DNA of 63,857 nt from CAYOEZ01 sp964402955 (GTDB lineage Bacteria > Chloroflexota > DTOL01 > DAOUCN01): assembly GCA_964402955.1 (NCBI GenBank), contig CAYOEZ010000004.1, positions 1-63,857 of the forward strand, given 5' to 3'. Positions 16,422 to 25,549 of this stretch are shown here, in pieces. The notes beneath the pieces were generated by a model. The model saw nothing but the letters and a program-made list of their open reading frames with translations. It did not search any database and was not told the origin of the DNA. Made by a program: the position numbers and the translations under genes. Positions within the stretch are counted from its first letter, which is position 1; each line of letters begins with the position of its first letter.

Positions 16422-18974
16422 ATGATTCCTCTCAAGCTCAGCCTGCGCAACTTCATGTGCTACAAGGAGAATGTCAACCCTCTCGACTTCTCCGGCATCC
16501 ACATGGCCTGTCTCTCAGGCGATAACGGCAACGGCAAGTCTGCCCTGCTCGATGCCATGACCTGGGCGCTGTGGGGACGATCGCGCGCCAAGACCGACGA
16601 CGAGCTGATACACACGCACGCCACAGAGATGGAGGTCGAGTTCGAGTTCCTGCTGGGCGAGAATCACTACCGCATCATCCGCAAAAGGCAGAAGCGAAAG
16701 GGCCCCAGTCTGCCGTCGCTCGAGCTCTTCGTGCGTGATGGCGATACCTTCCGCGTCCTGACCGGCAACACGATTGCCGAAACTGAGCGCAAGATCATCG
16801 ATACCCTGCGCATGGACTATGAGACATTCATCAACTCGGCGTTTCTGGTGCAGGGCCGCGCCGATTCCTTCACCGTCAAGCCCCCCGGCGAGCGTAAGCA
16901 AATCCTGGCCGATATTCTCGGTCTGAGCTTCTACGATGAGCTTGAGACGCTGGCACGCGAGCGAGCCAGGCTGCGTGAGTCTGAACGCCGGCAACTGGCA
17001 GGCGAGATCGAAACCATCGACGTTGAGCTGGCCAATGAGCCACGCTACCAGAGCGCGTTGCTGGCGGCGCAGGCCGAGTCGGCGCGTCTGGCGGCGGCGC
17101 TGAAGGAGGCTGAGGATGAGTTGCGCGGCCTGCGCGAAAAGAAGAATCTGCTCGACGCCAGGGCCAGCCAACTGCGCGACCTCGATACCCGCATAGCACG
17201 CGCCCAGCGTGACATCAGTGATGCTGAAAGCCAGGCCGCTGCCTATCGCCAGCGCATCGCCGAGTATGAGGTGATCATCGCCAATCGCGCCGCGGTCGAG
17301 GATGGTTATGCTGCGCTGCAGCAGGTCCGCCAGGAAAACGAGACGCTCAACCGCACCCTGACGCGCGTGGCGCAAGGCCAGGCTGAGGGACGCCAGATCG
17401 AACGGCTGATCGACAATGAGCGCTCGCGCCTGCTCGCCGAGCAGCACGCGCTCAAAGAGAAAATCGCCGATTTGGCGGCGCGCCAGCAGAAGGCTACCGG
17501 ACGCGAAGCTGAGATTGCGACACTGCACGCGTCACTCGATGCTCTGAACGCACTCGATGACCAGCTTGCCTCAGCCCGCCAGCGACACCAGGAGGCCAGC
17601 AACGATGTCGCTGTGCTGCGCCATGCCAACGAGGCGCTGAAGGCCGACATGGTTGGCCTCAAAGCCAAAATCGTTGAGCTTGCCGGTGTGACACATTGCC
17701 CGCTCTGCAACACAGCGCTCACTGACCTTGAGCGCGAGCAGGTACGTGGGTCCTACCAGGACGAGGGCCAGCAGAAGGGCGATACATATCGCCAGAACGA
17801 GGCTCAGATCAAGCAGCTCGATCAGGATGTCGCGCGCATCAAAGCGGAGATGTCGGAGCTAGAAGCGCGCCAGCGGGAACGCCCCGCGCTGCAGAGGCGC
17901 GAAGCAACACTGTCGCAGGTATTGGCTGATGCGCAGGCTGCCGCCGAGCAGTCTGTTGAGGCTGAGACGCGCCTGGCCGGCCTCAGCCAACGACTCGATG
18001 GCGGCGACTATGCCACGGACGATCAGCAACGACTCGCTGCGCTGCGCCAGCAATTGGCCGCGCTGGCCTATGATGCAGAGCGCCACGAGCAGGTGCGCAC
18101 GCTCGTGGCTGAGCTTGGCCATTTCGAGAGCGAAAAAGGGCGCCTGGAAACGGCCATTCATCTCGTCGACGGCGACCGCATCGCATTGAAACAGCGCGAG
18201 AACTCGATCGCAGCATGGAACGCCGACATCCAGGGTGACCGCGAGCGCGCGTCTGCGTTGCGGGTGGAGCTAGCCGACCTGCCTGCCATCACTGCCAGCC
18301 TCAAGGCGCAGGAAACAGCCGCCAACGACCTGCAGATGCGCGAACGCTATGCGCGTGAGACGCTGGGCGTGGCCCGCCAAAAACTGGAGCACTGCGCCTA
18401 CCTGCATAAGCAACGCACCGAGAAAGTCGCTGCGGAAGAGATTGCCCGCGAGGAGCGCAGCATCTACGAGGAACTGGCCGTCGCCTTCGGCAAGAAGGGC
18501 ATCCAGGCCATGATCATCGAGCAGGCCGTGCCGGAGATCGAGGAAGATGCCAATACCCTGCTGGCGCGCATGACGGACAACCGCATGAACGTCAAGTTCG
18601 AGACGCAGCGCGATACCAGGAAGGGCGACACAATCGAGACGCTGGACATCAAGATATCCGACGAGGTTGGCACACGGAACTATGAGATGTATTCGGGCGG
18701 CGAAACGTTCCGCGCCAACTTCGCCATCCGTATCGCTCTGTCCAAGCTGCTGGCGCGGCGCGCCGGAGCGCGTCTGCAGACGTTGATCATCGACGAGGGC
18801 TTTGGCACGCAGGATAGCCGTGGCCGCGAGCGACTCGTCGAGGCGATCAACTCCATAGCGCACGACTTTGAGAAGATTCTGGTCATCACGCACATCGAAG
18901 AGCTGAAAGACACCTTCCCCGTGCGCATCGAGGTGACCAAGACGCCCGACGGCTCGCAGATTGTTGTCACATAG
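16422..18974 (+). CDS. sbcC: SbcC/Rad50-like SMC-family ATPase
   Basis: An 850-residue SMC-like ATPase. Walker A is GDNGNGKS (33-40). Two long coiled-coil arms follow, joined by a zinc hook with CPLC at about residues 427-430. The C-terminal ABC signature is SGGETFRANFAI (about 758) and Walker B LIIDEGFGTQD (about 788-798). Such proteins work with an SbcD/Mre11 nuclease to cut hairpins and process DNA ends. No sbcD-like gene is nearby, so the partner must be elsewhere. The short length is closer to archaeal-type Rad50 than to E. coli SbcC. ATG 16422 has no strong ribosome site. Confidence 0.88.
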   Translation: MIPLKLSLRNFMCYKENVNPLDFSGIHMACLSGDNGNGKSALLDAMTWALWGRSRAKTDDELIHTHATEMEVEFEFLLGENHYRIIRKRQKRKGPSLPSLELFVRDGDTFRVLTGNTIAETERKIIDTLRMDYETFINSAFLVQGRADSFTVKPPGERKQILADILGLSFYDELETLARERARLRESERRQLAGEIETIDVELANEPRYQSALLAAQAESARLAAALKEAEDELRGLREKKNLLDARASQLRDLDTRIARAQRDISDAESQAAAYRQRIAEYEVIIANRAAVEDGYAALQQVRQENETLNRTLTRVAQGQAEGRQIERLIDNERSRLLAEQHALKEKIADLAARQQKATGREAEIATLHASLDALNALDDQLASARQRHQEASNDVAVLRHANEALKADMVGLKAKIVELAGVTHCPLCNTALTDLEREQVRGSYQDEGQQKGDTYRQNEAQIKQLDQDVARIKAEMSELEARQRERPALQRREATLSQVLADAQAAAEQSVEAETRLAGLSQRLDGGDYATDDQQRLAALRQQLAALAYDAERHEQVRTLVAELGHFESEKGRLETAIHLVDGDRIALKQRENSIAAWNADIQGDRERASALRVELADLPAITASLKAQETAANDLQMRERYARETLGVARQKLEHCAYLHKQRTEKVAAEEIAREERSIYEELAVAFGKKGIQAMIIEQAVPEIEEDANTLLARMTDNRMNVKFETQRDTRKGDTIETLDIKISDEVGTRNYEMYSGGETFRANFAIRIALSKLLARRAGARLQTLIIDEGFGTQDSRGRERLVEAINSIAHDFEKILVITHIEELKDTFPVRIEVTKTPDGSQIVVT

Positions 18975-19115
18975 GGCGATGCGATGCCGCCGAGAGGGCG
19001 TTGTAATGCTTGTTACAAGGCCCCTACGCCGGTCTGAGCGGTCGTTGGCCCGGCTTACACAGTAGTACTTGACCATAACATATCGTATGGCAGATCGTCT
19101 TTTAGGGAGAGGCGA

Positions 19116-20165
19116 ATGAGCGAACAAAACAGCCTGGTGTTGGGCATCGAGTCGTCGTGCGATGAGACGGCCGCAGCGGTTGTGGCCGATGGCGGCCGTC
19201 TCCTGTCCAACGTGATCGCCTCCCAGGTCGACATTCACCGCCGCTACGGTGGGGTCGTGCCAGAGGTGGCATCTCGGCAGCATATCCTTTCCATCGTGCC
19301 CGTTGTTGAGCAGGCGCTGGCTGATGCAGGAGCAGACTGGAAAGACCTGTCCGGGATCGCTGTCACCTATGGGCCGGGGTTGGTGGGGTCGTTGCTGGTG
19401 GGGCTGAACATGGCCAAGTCAGTGGCCTTTGCCCACAACTTGCCCCTGATCGGCATCAATCACCTGGAGGGGCATCTCTACGCTGCCTGGTTGCTGAACG
19501 ATGGCGAGCCGGCGTTCCCGCTCCTGGGGCTGATCGTGTCGGGGGCGCATTCCAGCCTGGTGCTCATGACCGGACATGGTCATTATCAGATGCTTGGGCG
19601 GACAATCGACGATGCGGCCGGTGAGGCTTTCGATAAGGTCGCACGACTGCTTGGCCTCGGTTATCCGGGCGGGCCGCCGATCCAGCAGGCTGCAGCCAGC
19701 GGCGATGCAGCAGCGTATGCACTGCCACGAGCCTGGCTGCGTGGAACGTACGATTTCAGCTTCAGTGGACTGAAAACGGCTGTCCTGCGCACGATTGAAG
19801 AGAAAGCGGCGGCAGTGAAAGGCTTCACGACGACGACAGCACAGGGTGACGTTGTCAATCCAGCCTACGTGGCTGATCTGGCTGCCAGTTTCCAGCAGGC
19901 TGTTGTGGATGTTCTGGCAGAAAAGACCCGTCTGGCAAGCGTCGAGTTTCCGGTGACGGCGGTGGTTCTGGGCGGTGGGGTAGCGGCGAATTCTGCTCTG
20001 CGCCAGGGACTGAAAGCAGCGCTCAAAGCGCCGCTGCTGGTGCCGCCTCCCGTGCTCTGTACTGACAATGCAGCAGGTATTGCGGTGGCTGGCCATTTCC
20101 GGCTATTGCGTGGCGAACGTTCGGGCTGGGATCTCGATGTCAAGCCAACGGCCCGTCTTGGATAG
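19116..20165 (+). CDS. tsaD: tRNA t6A37 threonylcarbamoyltransferase TsaD
   Basis: A 349-residue enzyme that transfers the threonylcarbamoyl group to A37 of ANN-decoding tRNAs, working with TsaB, TsaE and TsaC. The metal-binding HLEGH lies at about 113-117, the ATP-binding face carries GIESSCDETAAAV at the start, DDAAGEAFDKVARLL in the middle, and VVLGGGVAANSALRQ and CTDNAAGIA near the end. VSGAHSSL and CTDNAAGIA differ by one residue each from the usual VSGGHTxL and CTDNAAMIA. GGGAGAGGCG precedes ATG 19116. The L,D-transpeptidase gene follows closely. Confidence 0.95.
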   Translation: MSEQNSLVLGIESSCDETAAAVVADGGRLLSNVIASQVDIHRRYGGVVPEVASRQHILSIVPVVEQALADAGADWKDLSGIAVTYGPGLVGSLLVGLNMAKSVAFAHNLPLIGINHLEGHLYAAWLLNDGEPAFPLLGLIVSGAHSSLVLMTGHGHYQMLGRTIDDAAGEAFDKVARLLGLGYPGGPPIQQAAASGDAAAYALPRAWLRGTYDFSFSGLKTAVLRTIEEKAAAVKGFTTTTAQGDVVNPAYVADLAASFQQAVVDVLAEKTRLASVEFPVTAVVLGGGVAANSALRQGLKAALKAPLLVPPPVLCTDNAAGIAVAGHFRLLRGERSGWDLDVKPTARLG

Positions 20166-20248
20166 ATGAGCAACCGCCGATGGATGCAGATGCGACGCCG
20201 CACCTGTCTCTGTCCGTTATTACAAAACTGTGTTGGGAGAGGCTACCC

Positions 20249-22009
20249 GTGTCGCAACCAAATCCAATGCACATCCGACCGTCCATGTCACCATCCGGGC
20301 CGACAGTGCCCCCGGATGACCGTGAGAGCATCCCGCTGACGGAAGCATCAGACCGGCTGGTTGAGCAGGGCATCAGCGCCGCACGAGCAAACCACATTGC
20401 TGACGCGATCACATTGCTCGATCAGTCTCTCGCTATCAATGAGGACAACGTCGAAGCATTGCTCTGGCGTGGTGGATTGAGCGAGCCGAATGCATCGCTC
20501 CCATACTTGGAGCGAGCCGCCTTTCTCGATCCTACCAACCAGAGGGCACGCGACGGGTTGGAATGGGCGAAACAACGCGTGGGGCTTGGCCCTCGGCCAG
20601 TCGCCAATCCGGCGCCAGCGCGGCCAGTGGCCAGTACGCCGCCGCCGCGCCCGGCGCAGCCCGTACGCCAGTATGCGCCGCCGGTCCAGGTGACCTATGG
20701 CGCGCGGCCACAACAGGCGCCGCCTGCGGCACAAGCCGCTACGCCTGTCCGGCCGGCCAGCGCCCCCGGCGCGGCCAACGCCTATCAGAGTGTTGTGGCG
20801 CCTGCGCATCCTGCGCTTACCCAATCGTCCGGCGGGCCAGATATCCTCGGCATGCTACTTCGCGCCATGACGTTCCTGATCGAGCGCCCGACGTTGGCCC
20901 TGGTCATCGCTATCATGGTCCTGGCGATAATGGGAACAGCAGCCATGGCCCGCGCCGGCCTGAATCGCAACGAGGCAGCGCCGCAGCCTACGCCCCAGGT
21001 TCTGCTCAACAACGGCAAAGCTGTTGTACCTGCATCCAAAGCGACGCCGGCTGTGGCCGCGAGCACGCGCGCCGTGACCACGACAACCCAGGCGCCGCTG
21101 CTTGTTGTCGCCAGCCCGACCGCGCTTGACCAGGCCTGGAGCGCCAACGATTGGCCGCAAGTGCTCATCATTCTGAACGAGATGCTCAAGCAGAAACCAG
21201 GCAATGCGGAGTTGATACAGAAACAACTGACGGCACATTACAACTATGGCGTGCAGCTTGTGCGCAGTGAGCGTCTGTCCGATGCTATCGATGAGTTCGA
21301 CCGTGCTCTGGCGATCAACGCCAGCGACACGAATGTTCTCAACGAAAAGAAGTACGCCTCACTCTATCTGGATGGGTCAACGGCTCTGGCGAAGGGCGAT
21401 TTTGCATCGGCCATTCCTCCGCTACGGCAGATTCTCGATGGCAATTCAGGTTACCGTTCGGCGAAGAGCAGACTCTATCAGGCCTACATCGGCTATGCCG
21501 ATGCGCTGGAAAAGGAAGGCAAGAAGTCCGACGCCTATACCTATTTCTTGAAGGCATCGAGGGTGGATGCGCAGGGGCAAGAGGCGCAGGCTGGTATGAC
21601 ACGCCTCAAGGATTCCGCTCCGGCAGTGGTTTTGGGGAAGAAGATCGAGATTGACCTTGCCAGGCAGCAGGTAATCGTGTGGGATAACAACCAGGCGATC
21701 TATCGCTTCAAGGCGTCGACAGGCAGAGCCCCGGGCAACACACGCACGGGCGACTTCCAGATTCTAAACAAGCTGCCCGATGCGTATTCCAGTGCAATGA
21801 GTTGGGGCATGCCCTACTGGATGGGCATCTATCAGGCGGGTGGATCGGAAAACGGCTTCCACGCCATGGCCCGGCTGCCCAATGGCACCGTGCTCTCGAC
21901 ATCAGTGCTGGGGCGGCCGGCAACGAACGGCTGCATCATGCTGAGCGATGCAGATGCCCGCACTCTCTACAATTGGGCAGTCGTCGGCACACCAGTTTGG
22001 ATTCACTAG
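20249..22009 (+). CDS. Membrane TPR protein with L,D-transpeptidase (YkuD) domain
   Basis: A 586-residue protein. A cytoplasmic TPR-like region (about 25-105) leads to a Pro/Ala-rich linker, one membrane helix (about 210-234, TLALVIAIMVLAIMG), an outer TPR-like region, and a C-terminal YkuD domain (about 460-586). The active-site block is FHAMARLPNG then PATNGCIML, with the catalytic Cys at about 561. The usual SHGCIRM has Met in place of Arg, which is unusual. YkuD enzymes make 3-3 crosslinks in peptidoglycan. I chose GTG 20249, preceded by GGGAGAGGCTACCC, over ATG 20180. It ends at a strong hairpin shared with the convergent GT9 gene. Confidence 0.8.
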   Translation: MSQPNPMHIRPSMSPSGPTVPPDDRESIPLTEASDRLVEQGISAARANHIADAITLLDQSLAINEDNVEALLWRGGLSEPNASLPYLERAAFLDPTNQRARDGLEWAKQRVGLGPRPVANPAPARPVASTPPPRPAQPVRQYAPPVQVTYGARPQQAPPAAQAATPVRPASAPGAANAYQSVVAPAHPALTQSSGGPDILGMLLRAMTFLIERPTLALVIAIMVLAIMGTAAMARAGLNRNEAAPQPTPQVLLNNGKAVVPASKATPAVAASTRAVTTTTQAPLLVVASPTALDQAWSANDWPQVLIILNEMLKQKPGNAELIQKQLTAHYNYGVQLVRSERLSDAIDEFDRALAINASDTNVLNEKKYASLYLDGSTALAKGDFASAIPPLRQILDGNSGYRSAKSRLYQAYIGYADALEKEGKKSDAYTYFLKASRVDAQGQEAQAGMTRLKDSAPAVVLGKKIEIDLARQQVIVWDNNQAIYRFKASTGRAPGNTRTGDFQILNKLPDAYSSAMSWGMPYWMGIYQAGGSENGFHAMARLPNGTVLSTSVLGRPATNGCIMLSDADARTLYNWAVVGTPVWIH

Positions 22010-22024
22010 CAGCGCAGCAATAGT

Positions 22025-22070
22025 ATACAGCAATGCCCCCGATCAACGTTGATCAGGGGCATTGCTGTAT
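22025..22070. terminator. Bidirectional hairpin between convergent genes
   Basis: A stem of over 20 base pairs (ATACAGCAATGCCCC pairing with GGGGCATTGCTGTAT, plus GATCAA/TTGATC after one mismatch) with a tight loop. It lies between the ends of the L,D-transpeptidase and GT9 genes. Confidence 0.75.
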
Positions 22071-22107
22071 TAAGAGAGAGACTGAAGGGCAGATTCTTGC
22101 AGCAACC

Positions 22108-23304
22108 TCATGTCTGTTTGCGCAGGATCGTCTCTGCCGCGGCCAGCACATCCTCCGCCGTGATCGTCTGCATGCACGGGTGCTGTGGCAGCTCGGCGGT
22201 CGTATAGTTCAGGCGGTTGCAGGGACGATTGTGGCAGGGCAGATCGAAAAAGCGGGCCTGAAGAACAACGTGTTTGCCCGGGTCGCCCCAGGCGCCAAAA
22301 AGCGCGGGGTCAACAGGACCGAAGAGGTGCACGGTGGGCGCGCCTACGGCGACAGCCAGGTGCAGCGGCCCGCTATCCGCCCCCAGCACCAGCCGGCAGC
22401 GGGCAAAGACAGCCGCCAATTGTCCCAGGCTCGTCTCGCCAGCCAGCACAATGTGCGGGGCGCTCAACCTGCCGGCGATGGACTGCGCCAGCGGCAGCTC
22501 AGACGCGCCGCCCGTCAAAATGAGCGTCGCCCCGTGGCGCTGCGCCAACTCATTGCAGACGTTCACCCATCCGTCCACGGTCCAGAGCTTGACCGCCGCC
22601 CCCGCGCCCGGGTGCAAGGCGATGAAGTAGGGTTCAGGGCTGCGGCGTCCGGAGTCCGGGGTCTGGGGTCGGGGATCGGCCAGGCGAGAGGCAGCCCAGG
22701 CGGCGTCAGCGGGGGTGACGGTGAAACGCGTGTCGCCAAATACCCTCTCCTGTGGTCGGGAGAGGGGCAGGGGGTGAGGGCCTCCTTCCACCAGCCGCAG
22801 ATTCTGCTCCACCTCGTGCAGGCCAGGCGTATAGGGCACAGCCTCGGTCAGAAACGGCTGCACGCCGGGCAAGGCATAGCCGATGCGCACGGGAATGCCC
22901 GCCAGCCGCGCCAGCGCCGCGCCCCACCAGAAATCGAAGCGCATGATACAGGCAACATCGAAACGCATGGTGCGCAGACGCTGCGCCTCGCGCCAGAGCG
23001 TCGCATAGGGCGCCCAGACTGACGGCTTGGTCCGGCGATTGAAGAAAGGGAAATCGCAGGTAACGATCTCGTCCACATCCGGGTTGTCGCGCAGAATGGG
23101 CTCGCCCCACGGGCCGATCAGACAGGCGATGTGGGCGTCGGGCCGGGCGCTGCGCAGCACATGCAGGGCAGGCGTCATGAACAGCAGGTCACCCAGATGG
23201 TCGGGTCGTATAAGAAGGATGCGCGGCGGCGTGCCCGCGCGGCTGGCTGCGACCGGAACGCGGGCGAGCAATGCGAGGAACAAGTGGCGCGAGATTCTCT
23301 TCAT
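22108..23304 (-). CDS. Glycosyltransferase family 9 (heptosyltransferase-like)
   Basis: A 398-residue GT-B enzyme of family 9. The N-terminal domain holds ILLIRPDHLGDLLFMTPAL, the domain boundary FIALHPGAGA, and the C-terminal sugar-nucleotide site GADSGPLHLAVAVGAPTVHL. It should add a sugar to a cell-surface glycan or lipid. Two stretches are foreign to the family: about residues 174-188 (PHPLPLSRPQERV), encoded by the CCTCTCC element, and about 206-226 (RPQTPDSGRRSPEP), encoded by a heptanucleotide repeat. Both sit in the linker between the two domains, where extra residues would be tolerated. The Met-Lys-Arg start is plausible, though the ribosome site is weak. Confidence 0.85.
   Translation of the reverse strand: MKRISRHLFLALLARVPVAASRAGTPPRILLIRPDHLGDLLFMTPALHVLRSARPDAHIACLIGPWGEPILRDNPDVDEIVTCDFPFFNRRTKPSVWAPYATLWREAQRLRTMRFDVACIMRFDFWWGAALARLAGIPVRIGYALPGVQPFLTEAVPYTPGLHEVEQNLRLVEGGPHPLPLSRPQERVFGDTRFTVTPADAAWAASRLADPRPQTPDSGRRSPEPYFIALHPGAGAAVKLWTVDGWVNVCNELAQRHGATLILTGGASELPLAQSIAGRLSAPHIVLAGETSLGQLAAVFARCRLVLGADSGPLHLAVAVGAPTVHLFGPVDPALFGAWGDPGKHVVLQARFFDLPCHNRPCNRLNYTTAELPQHPCMQTITAEDVLAAAETILRKQT
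22628..22685. repeat. Heptanucleotide repeat translated within the GT9 gene
   Basis: GGGTTCA, GGGCTGC, GGCGTCC, GGAGTCC, GGGGTCT, GGGGTCG, GGGATCG in register, all inside the reading frame. Confidence 0.65.
22743..22780. repeat. CCTCTCC element translated within the GT9 gene
   Basis: The reverse-orientation relative of the element at 2767-2804, with CCTCTCC/GGAGAGG arms and the GGGGGTGAGGG end, lying in frame inside the GT9 gene. Confidence 0.65.
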
Positions 23305-23314
23305 CCGTGTGGAA

Positions 23315-23659
23315 TCAGTCTTCCAGTGCCAGGCTCTTCATCAAAGCGAGATTGACCTGAGCCATGATCTGGGGAGGAACACCCCCCATCAGGCGCACCA
23401 GTCGCTCTGTATCGATTGTTCGGATTTGATCAAGAAGCACAACAGAATCTTTGGGGAGGCCAGTCAGGAGCGCAGGGAGTTCCACGTGGACAGATAGTCG
23501 CCGCTTCTCGATGCGGCTAGTAACGGCGGCCACGACAATTGTACTGCTATACTGATTTCCAAGATCATTCTGAACGACCAGGACCGGCCGGACTCCTGCT
23601 TGCTCATGTCCTCGCACTGGATCAAGATCTGCCAGATAGATCTCTCCACGTCTAATCAT
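23315..23659 (-). CDS. MazF/PemK-family toxin
   Basis: A 114-residue MazF-like endoribonuclease toxin. The family start RRGEIYLADLDPVRGHEQAG is followed by RPVLVVQND, then the conserved TGLPKDSVVLLDQIRTID block that holds the RNA-binding Ser and neighbouring acidic residues. It likely cuts mRNA at short sequence motifs when freed from its antitoxin. It overlaps the upstream antitoxin gene by eight bases and shares its promoter. It is distinct from the MazF-like toxin at 58318; the two align only in the core motifs. Confidence 0.9.
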   Translation of the reverse strand: MIRRGEIYLADLDPVRGHEQAGVRPVLVVQNDLGNQYSSTIVVAAVTSRIEKRRLSVHVELPALLTGLPKDSVVLLDQIRTIDTERLVRLMGGVPPQIMAQVNLALMKSLALED

Positions 23660-23894
23660 ATCTGGCCCATACCTCGTTCACGGCAGCCATGTCCGCCTCT
23701 GCCAATTCACGATTCAGGGCAGCCATCTCTTGATAGCCCTTGATCATTTCTTGTCTCTCACGCTCGCGGATATAGGAACGCAGCGCGTCCTGGAGGACAT
23801 TGCTGCGCCCTCTACCTTCCCGCTCGGCCAACTCGTCTGCTGCGCGCAGCAAGTCCTGCGGCATGCTGATCGTGACCTTAGCACTTGTCGTCAT
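23652..23894 (-). CDS. Ribbon-helix-helix antitoxin
   Basis: An 80-residue antitoxin with a ribbon-helix-helix N-terminus. AKVTISMPQDLLRAADELAE supplies the strand and first helix, and RGRSNVLQDALRSYIRERER the second, where RSNVLQDAL is the typical helix. The acidic C-terminal tail (ALNRELAEADMAAVNEVW) would wrap around MazF. It probably represses its own promoter, which overlaps the end of the neighbouring peptidase gene. The start ATG at 23894 follows GAGGGAGGTATAGGACG. Confidence 0.88.
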   Translation of the reverse strand: MTTSAKVTISMPQDLLRAADELAEREGRGRSNVLQDALRSYIRERERQEMIKGYQEMAALNRELAEADMAAVNEVWARYD

Positions 23895-23922
23895 CGTCCT
23901 ATACCTCCCTCGAGTAGTACGA

Positions 23923-23951
23923 ATGATACCACTCTTTGGTCATACTGTCAA
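23923..23951 (-). promoter_or_regulatory. Promoter of the RHH-MazF operon
   Basis: On the minus strand: a perfect TTGACA (plus-strand bases 23946-23951), a 17-base spacer, then TATCAT (23923-23928). The -35 box overlaps the stop codon of the M20 peptidase gene. Confidence 0.75.
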
Positions 23952-25306
23952 GGTGTACTCAACATCTCCCACGCCAGCGCCACGAACATGCGTGTCTGCG
24001 TGATCAGGCTGGCGATGTCTTGCGACTCGTTCTTATTGTGCGCTCCATAGAGGCTGACGTCAGCGTCGGGGTCGGAAGGGGCGAAATCATAGGTGATGGC
24101 CCCCAGCGGGCGCATGAAGCGCGAGTCGGTGAAGCCGCCGCTCAGGCCGGGTATCCACAAGAAGTCGTCGCGGCCAATGGCCCTGGCCGTCGCCTGGCGC
24201 ACCTGCGCGGCAAAGGGATGGTCGGCGGGCGAGGCATTCGATACAGCGGTCTGGATCAGCTCCCACGCGACGCCGGGCATATCGCCAAGAAGGCCGGCCA
24301 GTTCACGCTGCACGGCGGCGGAGTCTTGATTGGGCATGCTGCGAATATCGCAGACGATGGTCACCCGCTCGGCGATGCTATTGGACTTGATGCCACCCTT
24401 GATCATCGTCGGCACGAGCGTCAGCCGCGACAGCGCCTTCAGACTGGCAGCCTCTGCCGGGTTGCGGCTGGCCAGCAGATCGCTGAGGGCATCGATATTC
24501 TCGTTTGTGACCGGCTCAGGCAGATCGAGCAGGCTCTGATAGTGTCTAAACATGGGATGCGAGGTATCGACCTGGGGCCGGTAGTCCTGGATGCGCTTGA
24601 GGATGGCCGCGACCTTGAACATCGGGTTGTCTGCCCGCCAGGGCTGCGAGGCGTGGAAGGAGCGCCCGCTGGCCGTGATGTGTACCTCGTAGCGGCCCTT
24701 CTCGCCGGTGTTCAGGAAATAGGCCAGCCCCCGCGCTGTCTTGAGCGGAGCGCCGCCGCCCTCGTTGAGGGCAAGATCGACCTGAACCAACTCTGGGTGC
24801 GTCTTCGCCAGCCAGCCCGCGCCATAGGCGCCGCCCGCTTCTTCGTCGGCGCAGGCAGCAAGAATGAGGTCGCCTGCTAAGGCGATGCCTGCCCGCTTTA
24901 GAATGAGCATAGCCATGATTTCCGCCGCCAGCGTGCCTTTCATGTCGTGGGAACCGCGGCCCCAGACGCGGCCATCGTGGACTTCGCCGCCGAAGGGCGG
25001 ATATGTCCACTCGTTCTCGTTTTCCACCGGCACAACGTCGACGTGCGCCATGTAGAGCAGGCGCGGCGAGCCTTTGCTCCCCGCCAGGCGCGCCACGAGG
25101 TTACCGCGCCCGGGCGCGCTTTCCAGCGTCTGCGAGGCAATACCTGCGGCGGCGAGTTTGCTGGCGATCAGCTCGCAGACGGGCGTCTCATTGCCGGTCG
25201 GCATGACGCCGCTGTTGATCGATGGGATTCGTACTAGATCCTGCAACAAGGCGACAAGCTCGTCCTGATAGCGGTCAACATGCGTGAGTAGTGTATCGAG
25301 ATCCAT
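23948..25306 (-). CDS. M20-family metallopeptidase (ArgE/DapE-like)
   Basis: A 452-residue two-domain zinc hydrolase. Metal ligands are visible in MAHVDVVP (His88, Asp90), GRGSHDMKG (Asp121) and CADEEAGG (Glu pair near 155), with a late His in LYGAHNKNE. A dimerisation or lid domain (about 195-310) lies between. The family includes acetylornithine deacetylase, succinyl-diaminopimelate desuccinylase and peptidases; the specificity here is not clear. I chose ATG 25306 with GGGGGGATACTC upstream. The frame is open to 25483 but the extra 59 residues look non-coding. Confidence 0.88.
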   Translation of the reverse strand: MDLDTLLTHVDRYQDELVALLQDLVRIPSINSGVMPTGNETPVCELIASKLAAAGIASQTLESAPGRGNLVARLAGSKGSPRLLYMAHVDVVPVENENEWTYPPFGGEVHDGRVWGRGSHDMKGTLAAEIMAMLILKRAGIALAGDLILAACADEEAGGAYGAGWLAKTHPELVQVDLALNEGGGAPLKTARGLAYFLNTGEKGRYEVHITASGRSFHASQPWRADNPMFKVAAILKRIQDYRPQVDTSHPMFRHYQSLLDLPEPVTNENIDALSDLLASRNPAEAASLKALSRLTLVPTMIKGGIKSNSIAERVTIVCDIRSMPNQDSAAVQRELAGLLGDMPGVAWELIQTAVSNASPADHPFAAQVRQATARAIGRDDFLWIPGLSGGFTDSRFMRPLGAITYDFAPSDPDADVSLYGAHNKNESQDIASLITQTRMFVALAWEMLSTP

Positions 25307-25549
25307 GAGTATCCCCCCAAAGATTCGGCGCTGTGTTCTGGCGGCTCGCCCGCGCCGACAATCGGTACCTGTTGACTTTTGCCTCGTGTTTGCGGTAGAA
25401 TTGCCCGTAGGGAACAAGACAGCATCGATTCTCCGCCCAGCATTATAGCGGAGCGGGTGGCGATAATCAATACTTGGCGACATGCCAGGCCACGGCGTCT
25501 TTAGCGGGTGGTTTCCTCAAGGTTCTCCAATTAGCCGTAGGAGGGACAA

